A stretch of 64,000 bases of DNA, taken from Nitratireductor alexandrii. Its GTDB lineage: Bacteria; Pseudomonadota; Alphaproteobacteria; Rhizobiales; Rhizobiaceae. A model generated the notes under the pieces. That model saw only the letters and a list, made by a program, of their open reading frames with translations. It was not told the origin of the DNA and made no database searches. Made by a program: the position numbers and the translations under genes. Location: assembly GCF_004000215.1 (NCBI RefSeq), contig NZ_RBVY01000010.1, positions 38,804 to 102,803 of the forward strand, written 5' to 3'. This document shows positions 1 to 8,824 of the stretch, in pieces. The first letter of the stretch is position 1; each line of letters starts with the position of its first letter.

Positions 1-35
1 CAAGCGTGAAACCTGCTCTATACCAAGGTGCGGCC

Positions 36-74
36 AACAAAAAACAAAACCCGCTCCCGATGGCGGGAGCGGGG
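36..74 (-). terminator. Rho-independent terminator after the 5'-nucleotidase gene
   Basis: A perfect 10-bp GC-rich inverted repeat (arms 50-59 and 64-73, loop of 4 nt) is flanked at 36-49 by an A-rich stretch. Read on the minus strand, this is a strong hairpin followed by a T-rich tract, the classic intrinsic terminator form. It lies about 30 nt past the stop codon of the 5'-nucleotidase gene. Confidence 0.85.
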
Positions 75-106
75 CAATTGGTCGCGAGATCGAGGCCGAA
101 GCGGCT

Positions 107-2245
107 TCAGTTGGCGGCCGGAACCTTGAGCGGGCTGCCGATCGGCAGCAGGTCGGGGTTGTAATCCGGGTTGGCCGCCTGCAGCTTGGTCCACATCTGC
201 GGGTCGCCGTAGAATTCACGCGCGAGCTCCCAATAATTGTCGCCGCGCGCGATCATGTGGGTCTTGTCCTCCATCGCCATATCGCCGTTGGCGGGCTTGT
301 CGGCGGGAAGGGTGGTCTCCTCGGCGGTTTTCATCTCCGCCTCCTCGGCCATTTTTTCCTCTTCGGCCTTCTTCATTGCGGCCTCTTCGGCGGCCTTGGC
401 TTCCTCGGCGGCTTTCATTTCCGCCTCCTCGGCCATTTTTTCTTCCTCGGCCTTCTTCATGGCCGCCTCTTCGGCGGCCTTGTCGGCGGGCACTTCCGGC
501 GCCTTGGTCGTCAAGGTGTTCGACATCGCCGGCAATTCCGGGGTTTCCACCACCGGCTCGCTCGCGGGCGCGGCTTCGGCAGCCATGTCCTCCTTGGGTT
601 CCTCGGCCGCCGCGGGTTCTTCAGCGGCTGCCATCGCCTCGACCTTGGTGATGCGTCCCTCGATCACCGGCTGATAGGGACGGTTTTCGACCAGATAGTC
701 AGCGACCACCTGCTCCAGGCCGGGGCCGTAGTCGTAAGCGTTCTCGGCGTTTGTCTTGAACAGCGCGTAGCCGTCGCCGCCATTGCGCATGAAATTGTTG
801 CTGACGACGCCGTAGGTCTTGTCCGGGTCGATCGGCACCCAGCTGCCGCCTTCGTCGACCTCGACCGACTGGACGCGTCCCTCGTTCGGAGCGACAGAGG
901 GATCGAAGCTGAAGCGCAGGCCGGCGACTTGGGCGAAACGGCCGCCGCCGTCCTCGATCTGGCTGACACCGTTTTCGAGCGAGGCGACGATGTCGGCGCC
1001 CTTCAGCTGGAAGGTGGCGAGCGTGTTCTGGAACGGCAGGACGGCCAGAACCTCGCCCATCGTGACCTCGCCGGCGTCGATGGAGGCGCGCAGCCCGCCG
1101 CCGTTCTGGATGGCGACCTGAATGCCCTGGTTCTTGACCCGGTCGAGCATGGCGTCGGCGACGAGATTGCCCATCTCGCATTCCTGCGCCCGACAGGTTT
1201 CGCGGCTGCCGTCGATGGGCGCGTTGGTTTCGGCGACCACCTTGCTCTTGAGTTCCTCGATCGGCGCGCCGAGCTCCTGGATACGTGCCAGAACGGCCTC
1301 GTCCGGCGTGACGGCGGCGTCGAGCAGCAACGGGTCGCCGCTGGCCGAGGTCACGACGCCATTGTCGTCGAAGACGACCTGGAACTCGCCGAGATATTTC
1401 GAATAGGAGGCGGCCTGCACCACCGGAACGGCATAACCGTCCGGATTGTCGACCATGGTCGGGTAGGGACCGGCCGCGCCGTCGTCCTTGTTCGACAGCA
1501 GCGTGTGACTGTGACCGCCGACCACCACGTCGACGCCGGGGATCTTGGCGATCGCGGCCAGGTCGCGCGGATAACCGACATGGGTCAGCGCGACGATCTT
1601 GTCGATGCCTTGCGCCTTGACCGCCTCGACCGCGGCGGTGATCGTGGCGATGTCCTCCTCGATGGAGACGTTGTCGCCCGGCGAGGACAATTCGGCGGTA
1701 TCGTTGGCGACCGCGCCGACCACGGCGATCCGCTCGCCACCGCGCTCGAAGATCGTGAACGGCTCGATGCGCCCGGCCAGTTTCGAGGCGTCGGTCACCT
1801 TCACATTGGTGCTCAGCACTGGGAAGTCGGCAATGTCGAGGAAGGTCGTGAGGCCGTCCTCGCCGTCGTCGAATTCATGATTGCCGACGGCCATGGCGTC
1901 GGTGCCCATCAGATTGAGGAACTCCGCTTCGACCGCGCCTTTGTAGGTCGTGTAAAACAAGGAGCCCTGGAAATTGTCGCCGGCATTGAGAAACAAGAGG
2001 TTCTGGCCGTCGAGCGCGGCGCGCCGGTCGCGTACCGCGGTGACGAGGCGCGCGGCGCCGCCGAAACACTTGCCCTCGGTCTCGTCGTCGGCCGAGCAGG
2101 TCGAATCGTATTTGTTGATCGACTCGATCCGGCTGTGCCAGTCGTTGATATGCAGGATGGTGAGCGTGTAGTCGGCAAACGAGGCCGATGCCGACAGGGC
2201 CAGTATCGAGGCCGAGGCGGCAGCGAGCGCGGCGAGTTTCTTCAT
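107..2245 (-). CDS. Secreted 5'-nucleotidase / 2',3'-cyclic phosphodiesterase family protein with C-terminal LysM
   Basis: Predicted exported metallophosphatase of the UshA/5'-nucleotidase family, removing phosphate from nucleotides outside the cytoplasm. I place the start at 2245 because a GGGAGA ribosome site lies 6 nt upstream; this gives 712 residues. A signal peptide (about 1-24, ending ASFA) is followed by the metal motifs HINDWHS (near residue 32), GDN, GNHE and GGHSH, then the C-terminal nucleotidase domain with NGGGLR. A roughly 150-residue Ala/Glu/Lys/Pro tail follows, containing two near-identical 28-residue units (DNA 311-478). The last 50 residues form a LysM domain (GDNYWELAREFYG), so the protein probably binds peptidoglycan. 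UshA-type enzymes usually end after the nucleotidase domain, so the tail is unusual. Family is secure; substrate is inferred. Confidence 0.9.
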   Translation of the reverse strand: MKKLAALAAASASILALSASASFADYTLTILHINDWHSRIESINKYDSTCSADDETEGKCFGGAARLVTAVRDRRAALDGQNLLFLNAGDNFQGSLFYTTYKGAVEAEFLNLMGTDAMAVGNHEFDDGEDGLTTFLDIADFPVLSTNVKVTDASKLAGRIEPFTIFERGGERIAVVGAVANDTAELSSPGDNVSIEEDIATITAAVEAVKAQGIDKIVALTHVGYPRDLAAIAKIPGVDVVVGGHSHTLLSNKDDGAAGPYPTMVDNPDGYAVPVVQAASYSKYLGEFQVVFDDNGVVTSASGDPLLLDAAVTPDEAVLARIQELGAPIEELKSKVVAETNAPIDGSRETCRAQECEMGNLVADAMLDRVKNQGIQVAIQNGGGLRASIDAGEVTMGEVLAVLPFQNTLATFQLKGADIVASLENGVSQIEDGGGRFAQVAGLRFSFDPSVAPNEGRVQSVEVDEGGSWVPIDPDKTYGVVSNNFMRNGGDGYALFKTNAENAYDYGPGLEQVVADYLVENRPYQPVIEGRITKVEAMAAAEEPAAAEEPKEDMAAEAAPASEPVVETPELPAMSNTLTTKAPEVPADKAAEEAAMKKAEEEKMAEEAEMKAAEEAKAAEEAAMKKAEEEKMAEEAEMKTAEETTLPADKPANGDMAMEDKTHMIARGDNYWELAREFYGDPQMWTKLQAANPDYNPDLLPIGSPLKVPAAN

Positions 2246-2402
2246 GACCATTCTCCCGTTAACCCCCGGCCGGCTTGCGGCGCGGCCGGGTTCGAACAAC
2301 CCAGTTCAGAACTAGCGCGCTTTGTTGTCAAAATTATCGCGCCTGGTTGCAGGCCATGTTCACACCGAGGCCGGTCCGATGCAAGCGTTTCGACGGCAGG
2401 GC

Positions 2403-3656
2403 TCAGGCCGAATAGTCGCGTTCGTCGGCGATGACACGGCCGTCATTGGGCAGCAGGCCGGCCCGAACGGCGCTCACCGTGCCGCCGAGCTTGGTCGTTT
2501 CGCGCAGCGTCGCCGTGATCGCGCCGACATCCGGGGCGACGTCGCCGGCCGGCTCGATCTGGAGTTCCATAGCGTCGCGATCGCCGTCGCGGCGCACCAC
2601 GAGGCGCGCGCGCGCGATTTCGGGGTGGCGGCGCACGATGTCGGCGACCTGCTTGGGGTCGACGAACATGCCCTTGACCTTGGTGCGCTGGTCGGCGCGG
2701 CCCATCCAGCCCTTGATGCGCGTTCCCGTGCGCCCGCAGGCCGACGCGCCGGGCAGGATTGCCGACAGGTCGCCGGTTCCGAGCCGCACCAGCGGATAGA
2801 TCGGGTTGAAGCCGGTCACGACCACCTCGCCGACCTCGCCGACCTCGACCGGGTCGCCGGTGCCCGGACGCACGATCTCCACGATCAGGTTCTCGTTGAC
2901 GATCATGCCGGGCAGCGGCTTGCCGTCCGCGTCGACGGCCTCGTAGGCGATGACGCCGAATTCGGCGGTGGCGTAGCATTGCAGGACTTCGATGCCGCGC
3001 TCGGCATATTCGGCGCGCAGGGAGGGAAACAGAGCGCCGCCCGAGACCAGCCCGTGGCGAAAGCAGGACAGGTCCTTTTGCAACTCGCGTGCCTTGTCGA
3101 GCATGACCTTCAAAAAGTCGGGCGTGCCGCAATAGACAGTGGGTTTCAGCGCCGCCGCCGCCTCGACCTGCATTTCGGTGTTGCCGGTGCCGGCGGGAAA
3201 CAGCATACAGCCGAGCGCCCGCGCCCCGGCGTCCAGAATGAAACCGCCGGGCGTCATATGATAGGCGAAGGCGTTGTGGACGATCGCACCGGGGCGGATG
3301 CCGGCGGCGAAGAAGGCGCGCGCGCCCTGGCCGGGATCGATGCCTTGTCCCTGCGGTTCCCAGATCGGCCCCGGCGACATGAAAATGCGCTGTCCGGCCA
3401 GCGCCCGGGCATCGACAAAGCCGCCGAAGGGCGGGTTTTGGCGCTGCATGTCCAGCAGTTCGGCCTTGCGCAGCACCGGCAGTCTGGCCAGCGCCTCGCG
3501 CGAGGTCACCGTTTCGGGGGCGACGCCGTCCAGCCAGCGCGCCAAGCCTGGCGCCGCCGCGACCGCGTCTGCGAGAAATCGCGGCAGGCGCCGAAACAGA
3601 TCCCGCTCGCGCTCGGCCGGGTCACGAACCTCCAGATCGTCGAAATAGGCGCTCAT
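2403..3656 (-). CDS. PaaK-like AMP-forming CoA ligase (phenylacetate-CoA ligase family)
   Basis: Predicted adenylate-forming enzyme that activates a carboxylic acid to its CoA thioester. The 417-residue length and layout match the PaaK family. Visible adenylation motifs are SGGALFPS, CYATAEFG (the YxxTE-like motif), LGTGDLS (ATP-ribose binding Asp) and RIKGWMGRADQRTKVKGMF (hinge and C-terminal lobe). The start at 3656 has GGAGGA 7 nt upstream; an upstream in-frame start at 3728 has no such site. No phenylacetate degradation genes flank it, so the acid substrate is unknown; it may serve aromatic or branched acyl groups. Single-gene unit between the nucleotidase and an Omp10-like gene. Confidence 0.85.
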   Translation of the reverse strand: MSAYFDDLEVRDPAERERDLFRRLPRFLADAVAAAPGLARWLDGVAPETVTSREALARLPVLRKAELLDMQRQNPPFGGFVDARALAGQRIFMSPGPIWEPQGQGIDPGQGARAFFAAGIRPGAIVHNAFAYHMTPGGFILDAGARALGCMLFPAGTGNTEMQVEAAAALKPTVYCGTPDFLKVMLDKARELQKDLSCFRHGLVSGGALFPSLRAEYAERGIEVLQCYATAEFGVIAYEAVDADGKPLPGMIVNENLIVEIVRPGTGDPVEVGEVGEVVVTGFNPIYPLVRLGTGDLSAILPGASACGRTGTRIKGWMGRADQRTKVKGMFVDPKQVADIVRRHPEIARARLVVRRDGDRDAMELQIEPAGDVAPDVGAITATLRETTKLGGTVSAVRAGLLPNDGRVIADERDYSA

Positions 3657-3799
3657 CGGCGTCCTCCTCCCCCTTTTTGAGGCGTTATCGCAGGAGGGCG
3701 CTCGGCCACGCAAGGCGTGGCAATACACTTGAAAAAATAGTTTCGATCCGCGTCAGGCCCGGGCGAACGAAACCCGTCCGGCCGGGCAGCCGCCTTGCG

Positions 3800-4183
3800 T
3801 CATGCCGGCAGGCGTCGCGTGAGCACGAAGGTGGAGCCCGAGGCGCTGGTGCAATTGAGCTGGTCGGTCGTGACCTGGCGGCAGTTGAAGCTGATCTCGG
3901 CCGGCAGGCCGCGGCGCTTTCTGGCCAAGGACACGCCGGACATGGTGATCTGGTCGGCGCCGCTGGAGAAATAGCGGCCTTCCGAAAGCCGTTCGCCGGT
4001 ATCGAGCGCCACGGTCTGGAACGAACCGCCCGACAGGGTCGAGACCCCGCCGGTCGCGTCGATCCACGTCCCCTGAAAACCGGTCGGACGGGGCGCCGCG
4101 GTGCCGCCGCCAGGGCCCTGCGTTTGACAGCCGGCCAAAACGGCCAAGCCGGCCGCAGCCAGGATCAGGGGGGTCTTCTTCAT
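3800..4183 (-). CDS. omp10: Omp10-like outer membrane lipoprotein
   Basis: A 127-residue lipoprotein: lipobox LAGC with the acylated Cys at residue 19, then a small beta-rich domain. The order of conserved segments (GTWIDATGG, then SEGRYF, a pair of cysteines near the end around SFNC and LNCTS, and a terminal LTRR) matches what I know of Brucella Omp10, a lipoprotein conserved in Hyphomicrobiales and found in the outer membrane. Start supported by GAGAGGAGC upstream. Molecular function is not established. The C-terminal two-thirds should be periplasmic or surface exposed. Confidence 0.8.
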   Translation of the reverse strand: MKKTPLILAAAGLAVLAGCQTQGPGGGTAAPRPTGFQGTWIDATGGVSTLSGGSFQTVALDTGERLSEGRYFSSGADQITMSGVSLARKRRGLPAEISFNCRQVTTDQLNCTSASGSTFVLTRRLPA

Positions 4184-4290
4184 CGTGGCGCTCCTCTCAT
4201 CGTCACCGCCTGTCTTGCCGCGTCAGGCCGGCAAAAGCAAGGCGACAATGCGACGGGCGGGGCCGTCGGCACCGGCCGGCCACCTTGCGA

Positions 4291-5736
4291 TCACCTGACG
4301 AGAATATTGCGGAACTGCCAGGGATCCTTGGCGTCGAGGTCTTCCGCGAACAGGCCGGGCCGGCCGTCGAGCGGCGTCCAGTCGGTGTAGTGGCCTTCGA
4401 CCGGGCCGAGATAGGGTCTTTGCACCTCCAGGCAACGCGCGAAGTCCATCTCGTCGGTTTCCACGATGCCGGCGCGCGGGTTTTCGAGCGCCCAGACCAT
4501 GCCGGCCAGCACAGCCGACGTCACCTGCAGGCCGGTCGCGTTCTGATAGGGCGCCAGCTTGCGGGTCTCATCGAGCGAAAGCCGCGAGCCGAACCAATAG
4601 GCGTTCTTCCTGTGGCCGTAGAGAAGCACGCCGAGCTCGTCGACGCCGTCGACCAGTTCGTTTTCGTCGAGCACGTGCTGGACCGGCTGGGCCTTGCCGG
4701 CGGCACCGAACATCTCATGCAGCGACAGCACCGCGTCGTTGCAGGGATGATAGGCGTAGTGGCAGGTCGGCCGATAGGCGAGCTTGCCCTTGCCATCGCG
4801 CAGGGTGAAGAAATCGGCGATCGAGATCGCCTCGTTATGCGTGACCAGAAAGCCGTATTGCGCGCCCGGCGTCGGGCACCAGGTGCGCACGCGGGTGTTG
4901 GCGCCGGGCTGTTCCAGGTAGATCGCCGCCCGGTTGCCCTTTTTGTGGCTCCTGGCGTTCTTCGGTTTCCACTTCTCGTGGGTACCCCAGCCGAGCTCGG
5001 CCGGCTGCAGCCCCTCCGAGACGAAACCCTCCACCGACCAGGTGTTCCAGAACACGCCCATCGGTTTCGGGTTTTTGGCGCGCTGCGTGTCGCGCTCGGC
5101 GATGTGAATGCCCTTCACGCCGGCCTTTTTCATCAATTTCGCCCAGCCGCGGCGGTCGTCGGCACCGGGCTGCGTGTAGGCGAGCCCCAGATCGTCGGCG
5201 AGGTTGACCAGCGCCTGCTTGACGAACCACGAGACCATGCCGGGATTGGCGCCGCAGCACGACAGGGCGGTGGTGCCGCCGGGATGCTTGCGCTTTTCGC
5301 GGCGCACCGTCTCGCGCAGCGCGTAATTGGTGCGCGAGGCGTTGTCGGCCTTGTCGTCGAAATAGAAGCCGAGCCAGGGCTCCACGACCGTGTCGACGTA
5401 AAGCACGCCGAGCTTGCGGCACAATTTCATCAGGTCGAGCGAGGAGGTGTCGACCGACAGGTTGACGCAAAAGCCCTGGCCGTCTCCGGCGCTCAGATAG
5501 GGTGTCAGCAGTTCCTTGTAGTTGTCCCTGGTCACATGCGCCTGGACGAAGGCGATGCCGCGTTCGTCGAGCAGCGCGCGGTCGTCGTCGCGCGGATCGA
5601 TCACCACCATGCGCGATTTGTCGAAGCGGAAATGGCGTTCGATCAGCGGCAGCGTGCCGCGGCCGATGGAACCGAAACCGATCATGACGATCGGTCCGGT
5701 GATGTCGCCGTGGATGGGCCAGTCCCTGTCGGCCAT
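4291..5736 (-). CDS. hss: Homospermidine synthase
   Basis: Makes sym-homospermidine from two putrescines (or putrescine plus spermidine) with NAD+, in the cytoplasm. The 481-residue length fits the alphaproteobacterial enzyme (about 477-485). It starts with a Rossmann motif GFGSIGRG (residues 20-27), belongs to the saccharopine dehydrogenase-like fold, and carries the conserved NPGMVSWF and WGTHEKW segments typical of the family. It is divergent from ilvD, with a 210-bp shared upstream region. The ornithine decarboxylase at 30.9 kb would supply putrescine, so both steps of homospermidine synthesis from ornithine are present. High confidence. Confidence 0.92.
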   Translation of the reverse strand: MADRDWPIHGDITGPIVMIGFGSIGRGTLPLIERHFRFDKSRMVVIDPRDDDRALLDERGIAFVQAHVTRDNYKELLTPYLSAGDGQGFCVNLSVDTSSLDLMKLCRKLGVLYVDTVVEPWLGFYFDDKADNASRTNYALRETVRREKRKHPGGTTALSCCGANPGMVSWFVKQALVNLADDLGLAYTQPGADDRRGWAKLMKKAGVKGIHIAERDTQRAKNPKPMGVFWNTWSVEGFVSEGLQPAELGWGTHEKWKPKNARSHKKGNRAAIYLEQPGANTRVRTWCPTPGAQYGFLVTHNEAISIADFFTLRDGKGKLAYRPTCHYAYHPCNDAVLSLHEMFGAAGKAQPVQHVLDENELVDGVDELGVLLYGHRKNAYWFGSRLSLDETRKLAPYQNATGLQVTSAVLAGMVWALENPRAGIVETDEMDFARCLEVQRPYLGPVEGHYTDWTPLDGRPGLFAEDLDAKDPWQFRNILVR

Positions 5737-5890
5737 GCGGACAGGCTCCTTTCCGATTGCCAGTTGTTCCGGTTCGCGGCTAAATCACAAAGCCCTGTCA
5801 CAATAAAGCGAAAACGCGCCGAAGGGCGAGCGCGGGTTTCGAAGCCGCGAAAAGGACGCTATGTGATAGGGACGAACAATGCGGCTCCGT

Positions 5891-5911
5891 CGGTCCCGCC
5901 CCCAGGGACCG
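5891..5911 (+). promoter_or_regulatory. Hairpin in the ilvD leader
   Basis: A perfect 7-bp inverted repeat CGGTCCC / GGGACCG with a 7-nt C-rich loop lies 35 nt upstream of the ilvD start codon. No U-tract follows, so it is not a plain terminator. It could stabilise the leader or affect expression; its role is unknown. Confidence 0.35.
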
Positions 5912-5946
5912 CGCGGCCCGCAGGCCCACAACCGCAGGACAGTCTC

Positions 5947-7791
5947 ATGCCAGCCTATCGTTCCCGCACAACCACTCACGGCCGCAACATGGCCGGCGCC
6001 CGCGGTCTGTGGCGCGCCACGGGCATGAAGGACGGCGATTTCGGCAAGCCGATCATCGCGGTCGTCAACTCCTTCACCCAGTTCGTGCCCGGTCACGTGC
6101 ACCTGAAGGACCTCGGCCAACTCGTCGCGCGCGAGATCGAGAGCGCCGGCGGTGTGGCCAAGGAGTTCAACACGATCGCCGTCGACGACGGCATCGCGAT
6201 GGGCCATGACGGCATGCTCTATTCGCTGCCGTCGCGCGAGATCATCGCCGATTCCGTTGAATACATGGTCAACGCGCATTGCGCGGATGCCATGGTGTGC
6301 ATTTCCAATTGCGACAAGATCACGCCCGGCATGCTGATGGCGGCCATGCGGCTGAACATCCCGTGCGTGTTCGTTTCGGGCGGCCCGATGGAGGCCGGCA
6401 AGGTCGTCCTCAACGACAAGACCATGGCGCTCGACCTCGCCGACGCGATGGTCGCGGCCGCCGACGACAGCGTTTCGGACCAGGACGTGCAGGCCATCGA
6501 GCGCTCGGCGTGCCCGACCTGCGGCTCGTGCTCGGGCATGTTCACCGCCAATTCGATGAACTGCCTGACCGAGGCGCTCGGCCTGTCCTTGCCCGGCAAC
6601 GGCTCCACGCTTGCCACCCATGCCGACCGCAAGCGCCTGTTCGTGGAGGCCGGCCATCTGATCGTCGATCTCGCGCGCCGCTATTACGAGCAGGACGACG
6701 AGACGGCGCTGCCGCGCACCATCGCCTGCAAGGAGGCCTTCGAAAACGCCATGACGCTCGATGTCGCCATGGGCGGGTCCACCAACACGGTGCTGCATAT
6801 CCTGGCTGCCGCGCTGGAAGGCGAGATCGATTTCGACCTTGACGACATCGACGCCCTGTCGCGCCGGGTGCCGGTGCTGTGCAAGGTCGCGCCGAGCAAG
6901 AGCGACGTCCATATGGAGGACGTGCACCGGGCCGGCGGCATCATGGCGATCCTGGGCGAGCTCGATCGGGCGGGACTGCTCAAGACCGACCTGCCGACGG
7001 TGCATTCGGTTTCGCTTGCCGACGCGCTGGACCGCTGGGACGTGGTGCGCACCGAGGCCGAAACCGTGCGCGATTTCTACCGCGCCGCGCCGGGCGGGGT
7101 GCCGACCCAAACCGCCTTCAGCCAGGATCGCCGCTGGGACGAACTCGATCTCGATCGCGAAAGCGGCGCCATCCGCTCGGCCGAACATTCGTTCTCCAAG
7201 GATGGCGGTCTGGCGGTCTTGAAGGGCAATATCGCGCTCGAAGGCTGCGTCGTGAAGACCGCCGGCGTCGACGAGTCGATCCTGACTTTCTCCGGGCCGG
7301 CGGTGATCTTCGAAAGCCAGGACGCGGCGGTGAAGGGGATCCTCTCCAACGAGGTCAAGCCTGGCGACGTGGTGGTGATCCGCTACGAGGGGCCGCGCGG
7401 CGGACCCGGCATGCAGGAAATGCTCTATCCGACCAGCTATCTGAAGTCGAAGGGGCTCGGCAAGGTCTGCGCGCTCATCACCGACGGGCGCTTTTCCGGT
7501 GCCACGTCCGGCCTTTCGATCGGCCATGCCTCGCCGGAAGCCGCCGAGGGCGGTGCGATCGCGCTGGTGGAGGCCGGCGACACGATCGAGATCGACATTC
7601 CCAATCGCACGGTCAATGTCGCCGTCCCGGACGAGGAACTGGGGCGTCGCCGTGCGGCGATGGAGGCCAGGGGCGCGGAGGCCTGGAAGCCGGCCGCACC
7701 GCGCAAGCGCAAGGTGACCACCGCGCTCAAGGCCTATGCCGCGCTGACGACCAGCGCCTCCAAGGGAGCGGTCCGGCACGTGCCGGACTGA
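5947..7791 (+). CDS. ilvD: Dihydroxy-acid dehydratase
   Basis: Third step of valine/isoleucine synthesis: dehydrates 2,3-dihydroxy-3-methylbutanoate or -pentanoate to the 2-keto acid, and so also feeds leucine and pantothenate. 614 residues, the usual length. Iron-sulfur ligand motifs NCDKITPGM (Cys122) and [11 protein letters not shown] (Cys195) are intact, and the E. coli-like [10 protein letters not shown] region lacks the extra N-terminal Cys of [2Fe-2S] plant-type enzymes, suggesting an oxygen-sensitive [4Fe-4S] enzyme (inference). Start ATG at 5947 is 6 nt after AGGAC. The open frame extends upstream to 4285 but that part only shadows hss. Monocistronic. Confidence 0.95.
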   Translation: MPAYRSRTTTHGRNMAGARGLWRATGMKDGDFGKPIIAVVNSFTQFVPGHVHLKDLGQLVAREIESAGGVAKEFNTIAVDDGIAMGHDGMLYSLPSREIIADSVEYMVNAHCADAMVCISNCDKITPGMLMAAMRLNIPCVFVSGGPMEAGKVVLNDKTMALDLADAMVAAADDSVSDQDVQAIERSACPTCGSCSGMFTANSMNCLTEALGLSLPGNGSTLATHADRKRLFVEAGHLIVDLARRYYEQDDETALPRTIACKEAFENAMTLDVAMGGSTNTVLHILAAALEGEIDFDLDDIDALSRRVPVLCKVAPSKSDVHMEDVHRAGGIMAILGELDRAGLLKTDLPTVHSVSLADALDRWDVVRTEAETVRDFYRAAPGGVPTQTAFSQDRRWDELDLDRESGAIRSAEHSFSKDGGLAVLKGNIALEGCVVKTAGVDESILTFSGPAVIFESQDAAVKGILSNEVKPGDVVVIRYEGPRGGPGMQEMLYPTSYLKSKGLGKVCALITDGRFSGATSGLSIGHASPEAAEGGAIALVEAGDTIEIDIPNRTVNVAVPDEELGRRRAAMEARGAEAWKPAAPRKRKVTTALKAYAALTTSASKGAVRHVPD

Positions 7792-7794
7792 TCC

Positions 7795-7816
7795 CCGAAG
7801 GCCGCTTCGGTACTTT
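7795..7816 (+). terminator. Weak intrinsic terminator after ilvD
   Basis: A 6-bp stem (CCGAAG / CTTCGG, loop GCCG) begins 3 nt after the ilvD stop and is followed by TACTTT. The T-tract is short, so this is a weak candidate. It sits between two convergent genes. Confidence 0.4.
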
Positions 7817-7893
7817 GAAAGGCAGCCCTCCGGTCCGCCGGGGGCATCAGGCGGGTTGAGCTGGCATGCGTGTGAAGGCGGTCGGCACGTGCG

Positions 7894-8820
7894 TCAGGCC
7901 GCCGCCAGCTTCTGGAGCGCCGCGACCAGCCGCTCGCGGTCGGCAGCAAGCCCCTTGTAGGCCAGTTGCGCGGCATCGAGCGCGGCGAGCTGGGCGGCAA
8001 GCGAGCCCGCCAGGGCGGCGCGGTCGGGATGCGCGGCCAGGATGCGCATCGGATCGAGAAAGATGCGGATCGTGAACAGGATGTCGCCGGAGACGGGCAG
8101 TTTCCGCAGCGTCTGGCGTTCGACGCGGATGAAACTGCGCAGCAGCGGGTCGTCGCCGGCTGAGTGCGCTGCTTCGCGCTCGCGCCGTGCGTCGCGCGTG
8201 GTCTTCGACAGCGGCTTGTGGAGGTCGTCGTCGTCCTGAAGCGACCAGTTCAGCCGCTCGACCGGCTGCTCGACCTTGAGATTGTCGAAAATGCGGTTGA
8301 TCAGCCCGGCCGTGCGCGTCCCGCGCCCGAAACCGGGAACGGTGGCGTGAATGTCCTCGATCGGCCGGCCGAATTTTTCCGTCAGCGTCCACGATGAGGG
8401 AAAGCACAGCGACGCCGCGGCGAGCCGCCATCCGGCCTCGCCCTTGCGCATCAGGACGAGATCTTCCTGGACCAGGAGCGAGGCGGTCTTAAGGGGCGGG
8501 GCGTCGGTATCGCTCTCGCGCTCCATGGCCGCGAGCGCCGCCTCCCATTGCCGCGTTCCGGGAAACAGCGCCGGAAAGCCGGCGGCAAGCCCGTCGCGCA
8601 CCAGAGCGAGCACCTCGTGCTGGGCGGCGCGGGTTTCGGGCTCTTCGGCAAAGACCGTGTCGGGCGCCGTGTCGAACAGCCGGCGCTTTTCGGCGAGATA
8701 GGCCTCGTAGTCGCCGTCGATCTCGAGCCAGCGGACGAGATCGAGCGGCTTCAGGCCGATGGTGAACGGTGTCGCCGTGCCGTCGTAGGGAGTGTGGGCG
8801 GGCTGCGCGCGGCGGCTCAC
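7894..8820 (-). CDS. DUF3445 family protein (heme-dependent oxidative N-demethylase-like)
   Basis: A 308-residue soluble protein of the DUF3445 family, for which a heme-dependent oxidative N-demethylase activity (HdmA) is annotated in some members. Family signatures are the central CFPSSW...KFGRPIEDIHATVPG region and the later RVERQTLRKLP...LFTIRIF block. No signal peptide or membrane segment is seen. The start is 4 nt downstream of the stop of pepF, so the two genes form an operon. The true substrate here is unknown; recycling of N-methylated amines is an inference from the family. Confidence 0.8.
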   Translation of the reverse strand: MSRRAQPAHTPYDGTATPFTIGLKPLDLVRWLEIDGDYEAYLAEKRRLFDTAPDTVFAEEPETRAAQHEVLALVRDGLAAGFPALFPGTRQWEAALAAMERESDTDAPPLKTASLLVQEDLVLMRKGEAGWRLAAASLCFPSSWTLTEKFGRPIEDIHATVPGFGRGTRTAGLINRIFDNLKVEQPVERLNWSLQDDDDLHKPLSKTTRDARREREAAHSAGDDPLLRSFIRVERQTLRKLPVSGDILFTIRIFLDPMRILAAHPDRAALAGSLAAQLAALDAAQLAYKGLAADRERLVAALQKLAAA

Positions 8821-8824
8821 CCGG

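Noticed and set aside
257..2434. Long plus-strand open frame of about 725 codons opposite the nucleotidase
   Set aside because: It is a shadow of the minus-strand gene; its product is His/Gly/Arg-rich with no domain pattern, as expected from high-GC antisense frames.
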